A stretch of 64,000 nt of DNA from Volvox africanus (lineage: Eukaryota; Chlorophyta; Chlorophyceae; Chlamydomonadales; Volvocaceae): contig BSDZ01000011.1 of NCBI GenBank assembly GCA_030268105.1, positions 434,001 to 498,000 of the forward strand, given 5' to 3'. The translations under genes and the position numbers were made by a program. Within the stretch, counting starts at the first letter, position 1, and the number at the start of each line of letters is the position of its first letter. Below the pieces are notes generated by a model, which saw only the letters and a list, made by a program, of their open reading frames with translations, did not search any database and was not told the origin of the DNA. This document shows positions 38,842-51,815 of this stretch, piece after piece.

Positions 38842-41800
38842 ATTGTTTTGATTATTTGCAATGTGTGTGCAACGCGAGCGTTGTGCCCACTGTCGCTGGC
38901 TTGGACGGCTGGTGCATGTGAGGCTGATGATGGCGCACGTTGTGCTGCAGACAGGTTTCACTGCTCCTGTACCGCCGTTGCATGAGTTTGTCGTTGTCCC
39001 ACCTCTCGCGTGTTGTGCTGTCTGTCATTTGGAAGCATGTGCATGCGGGTCAGTGCAAAAGACCAGGGGAGTAGGCGAGGGGAGAGGCCGTTCACGAATG
39101 ATAGTGGCATGACCGTTGCCGCCTCCGTGGCGTGGCATATGAAGGATGACCGCTCTTGTGTGGAGGTTCAACATGTAAACAACCGGATTCTTTGCATGCT
39201 TTAAATGTTTACCTTTTCCAGCGAGATCAGGTGAACCCCGTACTGCTGTGTATGTATGTTTTGCAAGCCTATGGGGGCCCCCGACCTGGCAAGTACTACC
39301 CGTGAAATGGCCCCAGCTCCTCCACAGCCAGGAATGATAGACTCATCCCGCAATCCCTCTCTTTTGCGCGTCTCCTCAGCTCATACGACTGCTACCTATT
39401 CGTGCAGTCCCAAAAGGTACTCCCCTTTTTCATCCCACCCTGGCCGTGGGCCTCTCAAGACCATGAATAAAAAACTAGAGTACGATGCACGCGCGCACAC
39501 ACAAACACACACACACACACACAAACACGGCCCCCCCAACCACCACACACCAGCAGCCACGCAACCGAATAAGGTGCCGACTGAGAAAGGAGTCAGGGAC
39601 ACAGGTGATATTGAAAGGGGATTTGAAAGGTGCAAAGGCCGTCCGTCAGCCCGGCTCAACATTGAAGTAACATTGGCATGCGGTGTCCGCCAAACAGAAA
39701 GGGTGCTTGACATGGAGCTTCAACCTGGACGGCACCCGGAAATTTCAGGCTTTTTGCGGAAATGGCCGCTCAAGTGGCCCAAATGGCCACTGCAGGGGCC
39801 CCCGGGAGTTCTTGCCGTGTGAAGCGCGACCTTCCAAGGACAGCAACACAAGGCCCAGTTTTAGTTGATCAGGGCTGAACCGGAAAGTTCCACAAAAACA
39901 ATGCTCAGTTCCAGGGACACCCGCTGGCCCCAGAACCTTATGACGTGCCCCGCGTAACACTAAGGGAGCTCAGTATACGTTATTCGACAGGCTTACGAAT
40001 AACGTTTCTGGGCCCCGGAAAACGTTTTTTGGTTCTGAAGGACCCCGGAGTGTTTTAGGGCCAACCCAGTTAGGGTTCCCCGGGTGCTCCCGGAAAGGAG
40101 GTTTGGGGCTCCGGGGAACAAACAGCTACCCCTTTGATTTCATAGGGACGTCCCCCCCCCCTCCCTTCTCCAGTACCAGTGGGCCAGCCCAATGTCTGTA
40201 ATGCATGAACTGATACAAGATTTCCCAACCCTTCCTCCACCAAGCTTTCTCTGTAACACCCTTTACAATGCGCGAGGGCCGAGATCAGTAGCTGCGATAT
40301 GTAGCGACCAGGAACCATATTCCCTAATTGGAGAATTCTAGGAGGCTGGATCCAAACCCACGAAGTCATACATCGCGAAACCCTGCTCGCAATCCCCAAA
40401 AGAGATCACTCGAGTATGAAAAAAACATGCTTGAATTCTGGAAACGCCTTGCCTGCTGCCAAACATCGGACGAGATTTCGCGTAATGTTGTCGTGTTATA
40501 CGGCAGATATCTTGCGCCGCCGTGTCGTTAAATCGACTCCGTCAGCAACCGTCATCCGCCGTTCCTGACAGCTACGCAAACATACGTATCAATGCAATAC
40601 ACCCTATTTCCGACCTGTTTATGACCCGTACTTTGCACATTTCTGTTACTCTGTCACCCTCGGAGCACTTTTTCCTTCATCGCCTTGCGCTCATCCGCTA
40701 ATTACAGTTAGGCCTTTCGAGAGGCAATATTCGGTAGATCTAAAGCTCGCTGTATAAGATTTTATATCTCTTTGTGGACTCGATGGCCAGTGGTCCGATG
40801 GTGGCCCTGAAGGCGCTCTTAGTTTTGGGTGCGTTTTTATTGGCTACCGTGAGCCCTAGCACCAACGGAAGTACAGGAGGATCGTCGTCGATATCGGAGC
40901 CCAGCACGTAGGGTTTGCGTCCCCGTGCCCAATTTGCGCGTGCGATATCGTGCCTAACTTGCCCTTTGTGTGTCTTATCTCTTTTAGAAATTATAGCAAC
41001 ATGGATGTCACCCGCAGCACGTTCTGCGCTGCGACGAAATTTCCAGCAGGGGTGCATGGGACTTCAAGGTAGGTGCTTGTAAAGAAGCTTGCTCACGTGG
41101 ATCTTTGTCTTCACAATTGTTATTTCTATGCTCCAGAATGGAAATTGTACCTCGGTTTTATGCGTCGACGGGTTTGGTCGAAGCTCATGGTGGTTCAGCG
41201 GTTGTTACCAACAGCTCTCCGCCTTCCATGTTGGATGGAACATATTGTGGGGTTGAAGATGATGTCAAATTTGCTGGTAACCGTCTCGACTCTGTCAAGG
41301 AGCGGGACCTGCTGTTTTCAACGGTGGCCTTGGAAAGGTACGCTATTGAATCCTTTCCCAAGAATGCTTTTTTCCCGGCTCGCTCGGAATGTTGACGCTG
41401 TGCGCTTCTTCTTGTGCAGCTTTGAGGCAATATCCTTGCAAGAATCGCCCTCTTCTGCGGCATCGGCCAGCGACGCTGGCCCAGAAACCCAAACCCAGAC
41501 GGCCGCATCAACCGATGATGCATCGCCCAACACGCTTTACTCCAGAAATCACAGCAAAGTAGATGCCGTCCATATTTCGCTCTGCGCCGCGGACATATTT
41601 TCAGAGGTGCAATGGACTGCGAGGTAGGTTGGGCTTAGAAGCTTGCTCACTTTGATCCTTGCCTGACCGTATATATTTCCTTTTTTTTCAGGACGAGTAT
41701 CATACTCCCTCGGTCCGGCGTCCAGGCAAGGTTGATTGAAGTCGATGGTGATTCAGTGGTCGTTGCCAACAGCTGCCAACAGCTGCCGCTGAAGCCTGGT

Positions 41801-43166
41801 GCAGCCTTGTGGGGACCTGATGAAGGTGACAATGTCAAGGACGCTGATACTCGCGCTGATTTCGTCAAGGAGTGTGACCCAACGACCTTGCCACCAGCGG
41901 AGTTGTCGTCTGAGGCACCAGCCCACGCTGCAACTGCGGAACCGACACCGGCGGGTGTGCCTAGCAGCGCTGCTGACGTGTTCTCCGCGCATAGGTTGCC
42001 CACCATGTTCAACAGCTCCGAGCTGTCGGTGTCCTTGCGCTTAGGCTGTCAATCTTTGGCAGCATGGACAGTTTGCAGCGTTCGAGTACTGGATAGCTTC
42101 CTAGGGGGGCTTGTGTTTCTCATACTGCGTCAGGTACTGTGCATAGTCTGCAGACTGTGCTGGCGCCTTTTCCAACAAGCAGCTAGCTGCTCGGGACCAG
42201 CGTGCTCAGAAAGCGAAGCAGCTCCTCCCGTCACGAAATATCGCATCCTCCGTGCCAAGTGGCCGCACGGTAAGTGGGCCTGCCTCGCAAGGGCCGCTCC
42301 CCAAGACACAAATGTTTAACTTGCTTCTTGTGCGCGTGCAGAGGTGGTTCGGAAGGAGCAGACGGTGAAGAAGGTGGAGCCGCCACGGAGGTGGCCGGTC
42401 GGGACCTTTGTGTGGCGGGATGACATACTTGTATACGTTGATGAATAGGCCTCCAACCGCCTCTGTGTCGTGATTTAATTCATTTTGTTCCAGAGACACA
42501 GCTATGGGGGTTGTGACACAAGCAAGCACCCACCCAATGCGAGCGAGAGCCCCCACTGTGTTGGGTGTGTGTATGTCGGGGGCCGGGACGTCATTGCTGA
42601 CCTGTTGACTGAGGTGAGATGTACATGGCTGATGCTCAGGATAGCGAGCAGGTAGGCAGAGGCGTATGGACAGCAGGCATTGTTTGATTAGCAGGCATTG
42701 TTTGATTCCGCCTTTTTTCGTTAATGTGCTCTGATGCACCATGTGGGAGTTAAGTAGTGGCAAGGAGAGCAGAGTTAGGGGCGCACTTCTGGATCACTCA
42801 GGTCTTCTGATGAGCTGCAAAATACTATTATGTGCAGTCTGGATCAGAAACTTGCTTGCTAGTTACATGTGGTGGAGGCAGCAGTGCCTCATTCGGCAGG
42901 CTGTGGCCTCCGGAGATACCAGCAGTTCCAAGTGGGCCTCAGGTTACAACTCTTGGTGTCGGATTTTGTAGACCTCGCCGCCGCCATGACATTGCAGTCG
43001 GGTTTTTTTATATTCGCTTAGGTTCGGTCTCTGCCAGTTTACTGTTTCACCTGCTGATGACCTCTGATGTACCAGAGTACCTGCTGTGCGTTCTGTGGTC
43101 GGGCTGTCACAGCACAGCGTATCCAATCATTCATCGTAGCTGATGTACCTGTATGTATTGTGTCAT
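38842..43166 (+). repeat. Array unit 10
   Basis: Length 4325. Begins with tacCgccg near 38973 and ends with the common gatCactcAggtc. C-run 10. Confidence 0.95.
40783..42448 (+). CDS. Array gene, copy 10
   Basis: Exons are those of copy 1 shifted by 38841. Product predicted identical to copy 1. Confidence 0.72.
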
Positions 43167-46100
43167 ATTGTTTTGATTATTTGCAATGTGTGTGCAACGC
43201 GAGCGTTGTGCCCACTGTCGCTGGCTTGGACGGCTGGTGCATGTGAGGCTGATGATGGCGCACGTTGTGCTGCAGACAGGTTTCACTGCTCCTGTACGGC
43301 CGTTGCATGAGTTTGTCGTTGTCCCACCTCTCGCGTGTTGTGCTGTCTGTCATTTGGAAGCATGTGCATGCGGGTCAGTGCAAAAGACCAGGGGAGTAGG
43401 CGAGGGGAGAGGCCGTTCACGAATGATAGTGGCATGACCGTTGCCGCCTCCGTGGCGTGGCATATGAAGGATGACCGCTCTTGTGTGGAGGTTCAACATG
43501 TAAACAACCGGATTCTTTGCATGCTTTAAATGTTTACCTTTTCCAGCGAGATCAGGTGAACCCCGTACTGCTGTGTATGTATGTTTTGCAAGCCTATGGG
43601 GGCCCCCGACCTGGCAAGTACTACCCGTGAAATGGCCCCAGCTCCTCCACAGCCAGGAATGATAGACTCATCCCGCAATCCCTCTCTTTTGCGCGTCTCC
43701 TCAGCTCATACGACTGCTACCTATTCGTGCAGTCCCAAAAGGTACTCCCCTTTTTCATCCCACCCTGGCCGTGGGCCTCTCAAGACCATGAATAAAAAAC
43801 TAGAGTACGATGCACGCGCGCACACACAAACACACACACACACACACAAACACGGCCCCCCCAACCACCACACACCAGCAGCCACGCAACCGAATAAGGT
43901 GCCGACTGAGAAAGGAGTCAGGGACACAGGTGATATTGAAAGGGGATTTGAAAGGTGCAAAGGCCGTCCGTCAGCCCGGCTCAACATTGAAGTAACATTG
44001 GCATGCGGTGTCCGCCAAACAGAAAGGGTGCTTGACATGGAGCTTCAACCTGGACGGCACCCGGAAATTTCAGGCTTTTTGCGGAAATGGCCGCTCAAGT
44101 GGCCCAAATGGCCACTGCAGGGGCCCCCGGGAGTTCTTGCCGTGTGAAGCGCGACCTTCCAAGGACAGCAACACAAGGCCCAGTTTTAGTTGATCAGGGC
44201 TGAACCGGAAAGTTCCACAAAAACAATGCTCAGTTCCAGGGACACCCGCTGGCCCCAGAACCTTATGACGTGCCCCGCGTAACACTAAGGGAGCTCAGTA
44301 TACGTTATTCGACAGGCTTACGAATAACGTTTCTGGGCCCCGGAAAACGTTTTTTGGTTCTGAAGGACCCCGGAGTGTTTTAGGGCCAACCCAGTTAGGG
44401 TTCCCCGGGTGCTCCCGGAAAGGAGGTTTGGGGCTCCGGGGAACAAACAGCTACCCCTTTGATTTCATAGGGACGTCCCCCCCCCCTCCCTTCTCCAGTA
44501 CCAGTGGGCCAGCCCAATGTCTGTAATGCATGAACTGATACAAGATTTCCCAACCCTTCCTCCACCAAGCTTTCTCTGTAACACCCTTTACAATGCGCGA
44601 GGGCCGAGATCAGTAGCTGCGATATGTAGCGACCAGGAACCATATTCCCTAATTGGAGAATTCTAGGAGGCTGGATCCAAACCCACGAAGTCATACATCG
44701 CGAAACCCTGCTCGCAATCCCCAAAAGAGATCACTCGAGTATGAAAAAAACATGCTTGAATTCTGGAAACGCCTTGCCTGCTGCCAAACATCGGACGAGA
44801 TTTCGCGTAATGTTGTCGTGTTATACGGCAGATATCTTGCGCCGCCGTGTCGTTAAATCGACTCCGTCAGCAACCGTCATCCGCCGTTCCTGACAGCTAC
44901 GCAAACATACGTATCAATGCAATACACCCTATTTCCGACCTGTTTATGACCCGTACTTTGCACATTTCTGTTACTCTGTCACCCTCGGAGCACTTTTTCC
45001 TTCATCGCCTTGCGCTCATCCGCTAATTACAGTTAGGCCTTTCGAGAGGCAATATTCGGTAGATCTAAAGCTCGCTGTATAAGATTTTATATCTCTTTGT
45101 GGACTCGATGGCCAGTGGTCCGATGGTGGCCCTGAAGGCGCTCTTAGTTTTGGGTGCGTTTTTATTGGCTACCGTGAGCCCTAGCACCAACGGAAGTACA
45201 GGAGGATCGTCGTCGATATCGGAGCCCAGCACGTAGGGTTTGCGTCCCCGTGCCCAATTTGCGCGTGCGATATCGTGCCTAACTTGCCCTTTGTGTGTCT
45301 TATCTCTTTTAGAAATTATAGCAACATGGATGTCACCCGCAGCACGTTCTGCGCTGCGACGAAATTTCCAGCAGGGGTGCATGGGACTTCAAGGTAGGTG
45401 CTTGTAAAGAAGCTTGCTCACGTGGATCTTTGTCTTCACAATTGTTATTTCTATGCTCCAGAATGGAAATTGTACCTCGGTTTTATGCGTCGACGGGTTT
45501 GGTCGAAGCTCATGGTGGTTCAGCGGTTGTTACCAACAGCTCTCCGCCTTCCATGTTGGATGGAACATATTGTGGGGTTGAAGATGATGTCAAATTTGCT
45601 GGTAACCGTCTCGACTCTGTCAAGGAGCGGGACCTGCTGTTTTCAACGGTGGCCTTGGAAAGGTACGCTATTGAATCCTTTCCCAAGAATGCTTTTTTCC
45701 CGGCTCGCTCGGAATGTTGACGCTGTGCGCTTCTTCTTGTGCAGCTTTGAGGCAATATCCTTGCAAGAATCGCCCTCTTCTGCGGCATCGGCCAGCGACG
45801 CTGGCCCAGAAACCCAAACCCAGACGGCCGCATCAACCGATGATGCATCGCCCAACACGCTTTACTCCAGAAATCACAGCAAAGTAGATGCCGTCCATAT
45901 TTCGCTCTGCGCCGCGGACATATTTTCAGAGGTGCAATGGACTGCGAGGTAGGTTGGGCTTAGAAGCTTGCTCACTTTGATCCTTGCCTGACCGTATATA
46001 TTTCCTTTTTTTTCAGGACGAGTATCATACTCCCTCGGTCCGGCGTCCAGGCAAGGTTGATTGAAGTCGATGGTGATTCAGTGGTCGTTGCCAACAGCTG

Positions 46101-47491
46101 CCAACAGCTGCCGCTGAAGCCTGGTGCAGCCTTGTGGGGACCTGATGAAGGTGACAATGTCAAGGACGCTGATACTCGCGCTGATTTCGTCAAGGAGTGT
46201 GACCCAACGACCTTGCCACCAGCGGAGTTGTCGTCTGAGGCACCAGCCCACGCTGCAACTGCGGAACCGACACCGGCGGGTGTGCCTAGCAGCGCTGCTG
46301 ACGTGTTCTCCGCGCATAGGTTGCCCACCATGTTCAACAGCTCCGAGCTGTCGGTGTCCTTGCGCTTAGGCTGTCAATCTTTGGCAGCATGGACAGTTTG
46401 CAGCGTTCGAGTACTGGATAGCTTCCTAGGGGGGCTTGTGTTTCTCATACTGCGTCAGGTACTGTGCATAGTCTGCAGACTGTGCTGGCGCCTTTTCCAA
46501 CAAGCAGCTAGCTGCTCGGGACCAGCGTGCTCAGAAAGCGAAGCAGCTCCTCCCGTCACGAAATATCGCATCCTCCGTGCCAAGTGGCCGCACGGTAAGT
46601 GGGCCTGCCTCGCAAGGGCCGCTCCCCAAGACACAAATGTTTAACTTGCTTCTTGTGCGCGTGCAGAGGTGGTTCGGAAGGAGCAGACGGTGAAGAAGGT
46701 GGAGCCGCCACGGAGGTGGCCGGTCGGGACCTTTGTGTGGCGGGATGACATACTTGTATACGTTGATGAATAGGCCTCCAACCGCCTCTGTGTCGTGATT
46801 TAATTCATTTTGTTCCAGAGACACAGCTATGGGGGTTGTGACACAAGCAAGCACCCACCCAATGCGAGCGAGAGCCCCCACTGTGTTGGGTGTGTGTATG
46901 TCGGGGGCCGGGACGTCATTGCTGACCTGTTGACTGAGGTGAGATGTACATGGCTGATGCTCAGGATAGCGAGCAGGTAGGCAGAGGCGTATGGACAGCA
47001 GGCATTGTTTGATTAGCAGGCATTGTTTGATTCCGCCTTTTTTCGTTAATGTGCTCTGATGCACCATGTGGGAGTTAAGTAGTGGCAAGGAGAGCAGAGT
47101 TAGGGGCGCACTTCTGGATCACTCAGGTCTTCTGATGAGCTGCAAAATACTATTATGTGCAGTCTGGATCAGAAACTTGCTTGCTAGTTACATGTGGTGG
47201 AGGCAGCAGTGCCTCATTCGGCAGGCTGTGGCCTCCGGAGATACCAGCAGTTCCAAGTGGGCCTCAGGTTACAACTCTTGGTGTCGGATTTTGTAGACCT
47301 CGCCGCCGCCATGACATTGCAGTCGGGTTTTTTTATATTCGCTTAGGTTCGGTCTCTGCCAGTTTACTGTTTCACCTGCTGATGACCTCTGATGTACCAG
47401 AGTACCTGCTGTGCGTTCTGTGGTCGGGCTGTCACAGCACAGCGTATCCAATCATTCATCGTAGCTGATGTACCTGTATGTATTGTGTCAT
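43167..47491 (+). repeat. Array unit 11
   Basis: Length 4325. Same state as unit 1 at every variable site I tracked. Confidence 0.95.
45108..46773 (+). CDS. Array gene, copy 11
   Basis: Exons are those of copy 1 shifted by 43166. Product predicted identical to copy 1. Confidence 0.72.
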
Positions 47492-50400
47492 ATTGTTTTG
47501 ATTATTTGCAATGTGTGTGCAACGCGAGCGTTGTGCCCACTGTCGCTGGCTTGGACGGCTGGTGCATGTGAGGCTGATGATGGCGCACGTTGTGCTGCAG
47601 ACAGGTTTCACTGCTCCTGTACGGCCGTTGCATGAGTTTGTCGTTGTCCCACCTCTCGCGTGTTGTGCTGTCTGTCATTTGGAAGCATGTGCATGCGGGT
47701 CAGTGCAAAAGACCAGGGGAGTAGGCGAGGGGAGAGGCCGTTCACGAATGATAGTGGCATGACCGTTGCCGCCTCCGTGGCGTGGCATATGAAGGATGAC
47801 CGCTCTTGTGTGGAGGTTCAACATGTAAACAACCGGATTCTTTGCATGCTTTAAATGTTTACCTTTTCCAGCGAGATCAGGTGAACCCCGTACTGCTGTG
47901 TATGTATGTTTTGCAAGCCTATGGGGGCCCCCGACCTGGCAAGTACTACCCGTGAAATGGCCCCAGCTCCTCCACAGCCAGGAATGATAGACTCATCCCG
48001 CAATCCCTCTCTTTTGCGCGTCTCCTCAGCTCATACGACTGCTACCTATTCGTGCAGTCCCAAAAGGTACTCCCCTTTTTCATCCCACCCTGGCCGTGGG
48101 CCTCTCAAGACCATGAATAAAAAACTAGAGTACGATGCACGCGCGCACACACAAACACACACACACACACACAAACACGGCCCCCCCAACCACCACACAC
48201 CAGCAGCCACGCAACCGAATAAGATGCCGACTGAGAAAGGAGTCAGGGACACAGGTGATATTGAAAGGGGATTTGAAAGGTGCAAAGGCCGTCCGTCAGC
48301 CCGGCTCAACATTGAAGTAACATTGGCATGCGGTGTCCGCCAAACAGAAAGGGTGCTTGACATGGAGCTTCAACCTGGACGGCACCCGGAAATTTCAGGC
48401 TTTTTGCGGAAATGGCCGCTCAAGTGGCCCAAATGGCCACTGCAGGGGCCCCCGGGAGTTCTTGCCGTGTGAAGCGCGACCTTCCAAGGACAGCAACACA
48501 AGGCCCAGTTTTAGTTGATCAGGGCTGAACCGGAAAGTTCCACAAAAACAATGCTCAGTTCCAGGGACACCCGCTGGCCCCAGAACCTTATGACGTGCCC
48601 CGCGTAACACTAAGGGAGCTCAGTATACGTTATTCGACAGGCTTACGAATAACGTTTCTGGGCCCCGGAAAACGTTTTTTGGTTCTGAAGGACCCCGGAG
48701 TGTTTTAGGGCCAACCCAGTTAGGGTTCCCCGGGTGCTCCCGGAAAGGAGGTTTGGGGCTCCGGGGAACAAACAGCTACCCCTTTGATTTCATAGGGACG
48801 TCCCCCCCCCTCCCTTCTCCAGTACCAGTGGGCCAGCCCAATGTCTGTAATGCATGAACTGATACAAGATTTCCCAACCCTTCCTCCACCAAGCTTTCTC
48901 TGTAACACCCTTTACAATGCGCGAGGGCCGAGATCAGTAGCTGCGATATGTAGCGACCAGGAACCATATTCCCTAATTGGAGAATTCTAGGAGGCTGGAT
49001 CCAAACCCACGAAGTCATACATCGCGAAACCCTGCTCGCAATCCCCAAAAGAGATCACTCGAGTATGAAAAAAACATGCTTGAATTCTGGAAACGCCTTG
49101 CCTGCTGCCAAACATCGGACGAGATTTCGCGTAATGTTGTCGTGTTATACGGCAGATATCTTGCGCCGCCGTGTCGTTAAATCGACTCCGTCAGCAACCG
49201 TCATCCGCCGTTCCTGACAGCTACGCAAACATACGTATCAATGCAATACACCCTATTTCCGACCTGTTTATGACCCGTACTTTGCACATTTCTGTTACTC
49301 TGTCACCCTCGGAGCACTTTTTCCTTCATCGCCTTGCGCTCATCCGCTAATTACAGTTAGGCCTTTCGAGAGGCAATATTCGGTAGATCTAAAGCTCGCT
49401 GTATAAGATTTTATATCTCTTTGTGGACTCGATGGCCAGTGGTCCGATGGTGGCCCTGAAGGCGCTCTTAGTTTTGGGTGCGTTTTTATTGGCTACCGTG
49501 AGCCCTAGCACCAACGGAAGTACAGGAGGATCGTCGTCGATATCGGAGCCCAGCACGTAGGGTTTGCGTCCCCGTGCCCAATTTGCGCGTGCGATATCGT
49601 GCCTAACTTGCCCTTTGTGTGTCTTATCTCTTTTAGAAATTATAGCAACATGGATGTCACCCGCAGCACGTTCTGCGCTGCGACGAAATTTCCAGCAGGG
49701 GTGCATGGGACTTCAAGGTAGGTGCTTGTAAAGAAGCTTGCTCACGTGGATCTTTGTCTTCACAATTGTTATTTCTATGCTCCAGAATGGAAATTGTACC
49801 TCGGTTTTATGCGTCGACGGGTTTGGTCGAAGCTCATGGTGGTTCAGCGGTTGTTACCAACAGCTCTCCGCCTTCCATGTTGGATGGAACATATTGTGGG
49901 GTTGAAGATGATGTCAAATTTGCTGGTAACCGTCTCGACTCTGTCAAGGAGCGGGACCTGCTGTTTTCAACGGTGGCCTTGGAAAGGTACGCTATTGAAT
50001 CCTTTCCCAAGAATGCTTTTTTCCCGGCTCGCTCGGAATGTTGACGCTGTGCGCTTCTTCTTGTGCAGCTTTGAGGCAATATCCTTGCAAGAATCGCCCT
50101 CTTCTGCGGCATCGGCCAGCGACGCTGGCCCAGAAACCCAAACCCAGACGGCCGCATCAACCGATGATGCATCGCCCAACACGCTTTACTCCAGAAATCA
50201 CAGCAAAGTAGATGCCGTCCATATTTCGCTCTGCGCCGCGGACATATTTTCAGAGGTGCAATGGACTGCGAGGTAGGTTGGGCTTAGAAGCTTGCTCACT
50301 TTGATCCTTGCCTGACCGTATATATTTCCTTTTTTTTCAGGACGAGTATCATACTCCCTCGGTCCGGCGTCCAGGCAAGGTTGATTGAAGTCGATGGTGA

Positions 50401-51815
50401 TTCAGTGGTCGTTGCCAACAGCTGCCAACAGCTGCCGCTGAAGCCTGGTGCAGCCTTGTGGGGACCTGATGAAGGTGACAATGTCAAGGACGCTGATACT
50501 CGCGCTGATTTCGTCAAGGAGTGTGACCCAACGACCTTGCCACCAGCGGAGTTGTCGTCTGAGGCACCAGCCCACGCTGCAACTGCGGAACCGACACCGG
50601 CGGGTGTGCCTAGCAGCGCTGCTGACGTGTTCTCCGCGCATAGGTTGCCCACCATGTTCAACAGCTCCGAGCTGTCGGTGTCCTTGCGCTTAGGCTGTCA
50701 ATCTTTGGCAGCATGGACAGTTTGCAGCGTTCGAGTACTGGATAGCTTCCTAGGGGGGCTTGTGTTTCTCATACTGCGTCAGGTACTGTGCATAGTCTGC
50801 AGACTGTGCTGGCGCCTTTTCCAACAAGCAGCTAGCTGCTCGGGACCAGCGTGCTCAGAAAGCGAAGCAGCTCCTCCCGTCACGAAATATCGCATCCTCC
50901 GTGCCAAGTGGCCGCACGGTAAGTGGGCCTGCCTCGCAAGGGCCGCTCCCCAAGACACAAATGTTTAACTTGCTTCTTGTGCGCGTGCAGAGGTGGTTCG
51001 GAAGGAGCAGACGGTGAAGAAGGTGGAGCCGCCACGGAGGTGGCCGGTCGGGACCTTTGTGTGGCGGGATGACATACTTGTATACGTTGATGAATAGGCC
51101 TCCAACCGCCTCTGTGTCGTGATTTAATTCATTTTGTTCCAGAGACACAGCTATGGGGGTTGTGACACAAGCAAGCACCCACCCAATGCGAGCGAGAGCC
51201 CCCACTGTGTTGGGTGTGTGTATGTCGGGGGCCGGGACGTCATTGCTGACCTGTTGACTGAGGTGAGATGTACATGGCTGATGCTCAGGATAGCGAGCAG
51301 GTAGGCAGAGGCGTATGGACAGCAGGCATTGTTTGATTAGCAGGCATTGTTTGATTCCGCCTTTTTTCGTTAATGTGCTCTGATGCACCATGTGGGAGTT
51401 AAGTAGTGGCAAGGAGAGCAGAGTTAGGGGCGCACTTCTGGATCACTCAGGTCTTCTGATGAGCTGCAAAATACTATTATGTGCAGTCTGGATCAGAAAC
51501 TTGCTTGCTAGTTACATGTGGTGGAGGCAGCAGTGCCTCATTCGGCAGGCTGTGGCCTCCGGAGATACCAGCAGTTCCAAGTGGGCCTCAGGTTACAACT
51601 CTTGGTGTCGGATTTTGTAGACCTCGCCGCCGCCATGACATTGCAGTCGGGTTTTTTTATATTCGCTTAGGTTCGGTCTCTGCCAGTTTACTGTTTCACC
51701 TGCTGATGACCTCTGATGTACCAGAGTACCTGCTGTGCGTTCTGTGGTCGGGCTGTCACAGCACAGCGTATCCAATCATTCATCGTAGCTGATGTACCTG
51801 TATGTATTGTGTCAT
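47492..51815 (+). repeat. Array unit 12
   Basis: Length 4324. Carries A at the aataagRtg site (near 48224) together with a C-run of 9. Unit 13 has the same pair of variants. Confidence 0.95.
49432..51097 (+). CDS. Array gene, copy 12
   Basis: Exons are those of copy 1 shifted by 47490. Product predicted identical to copy 1. Confidence 0.72.
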
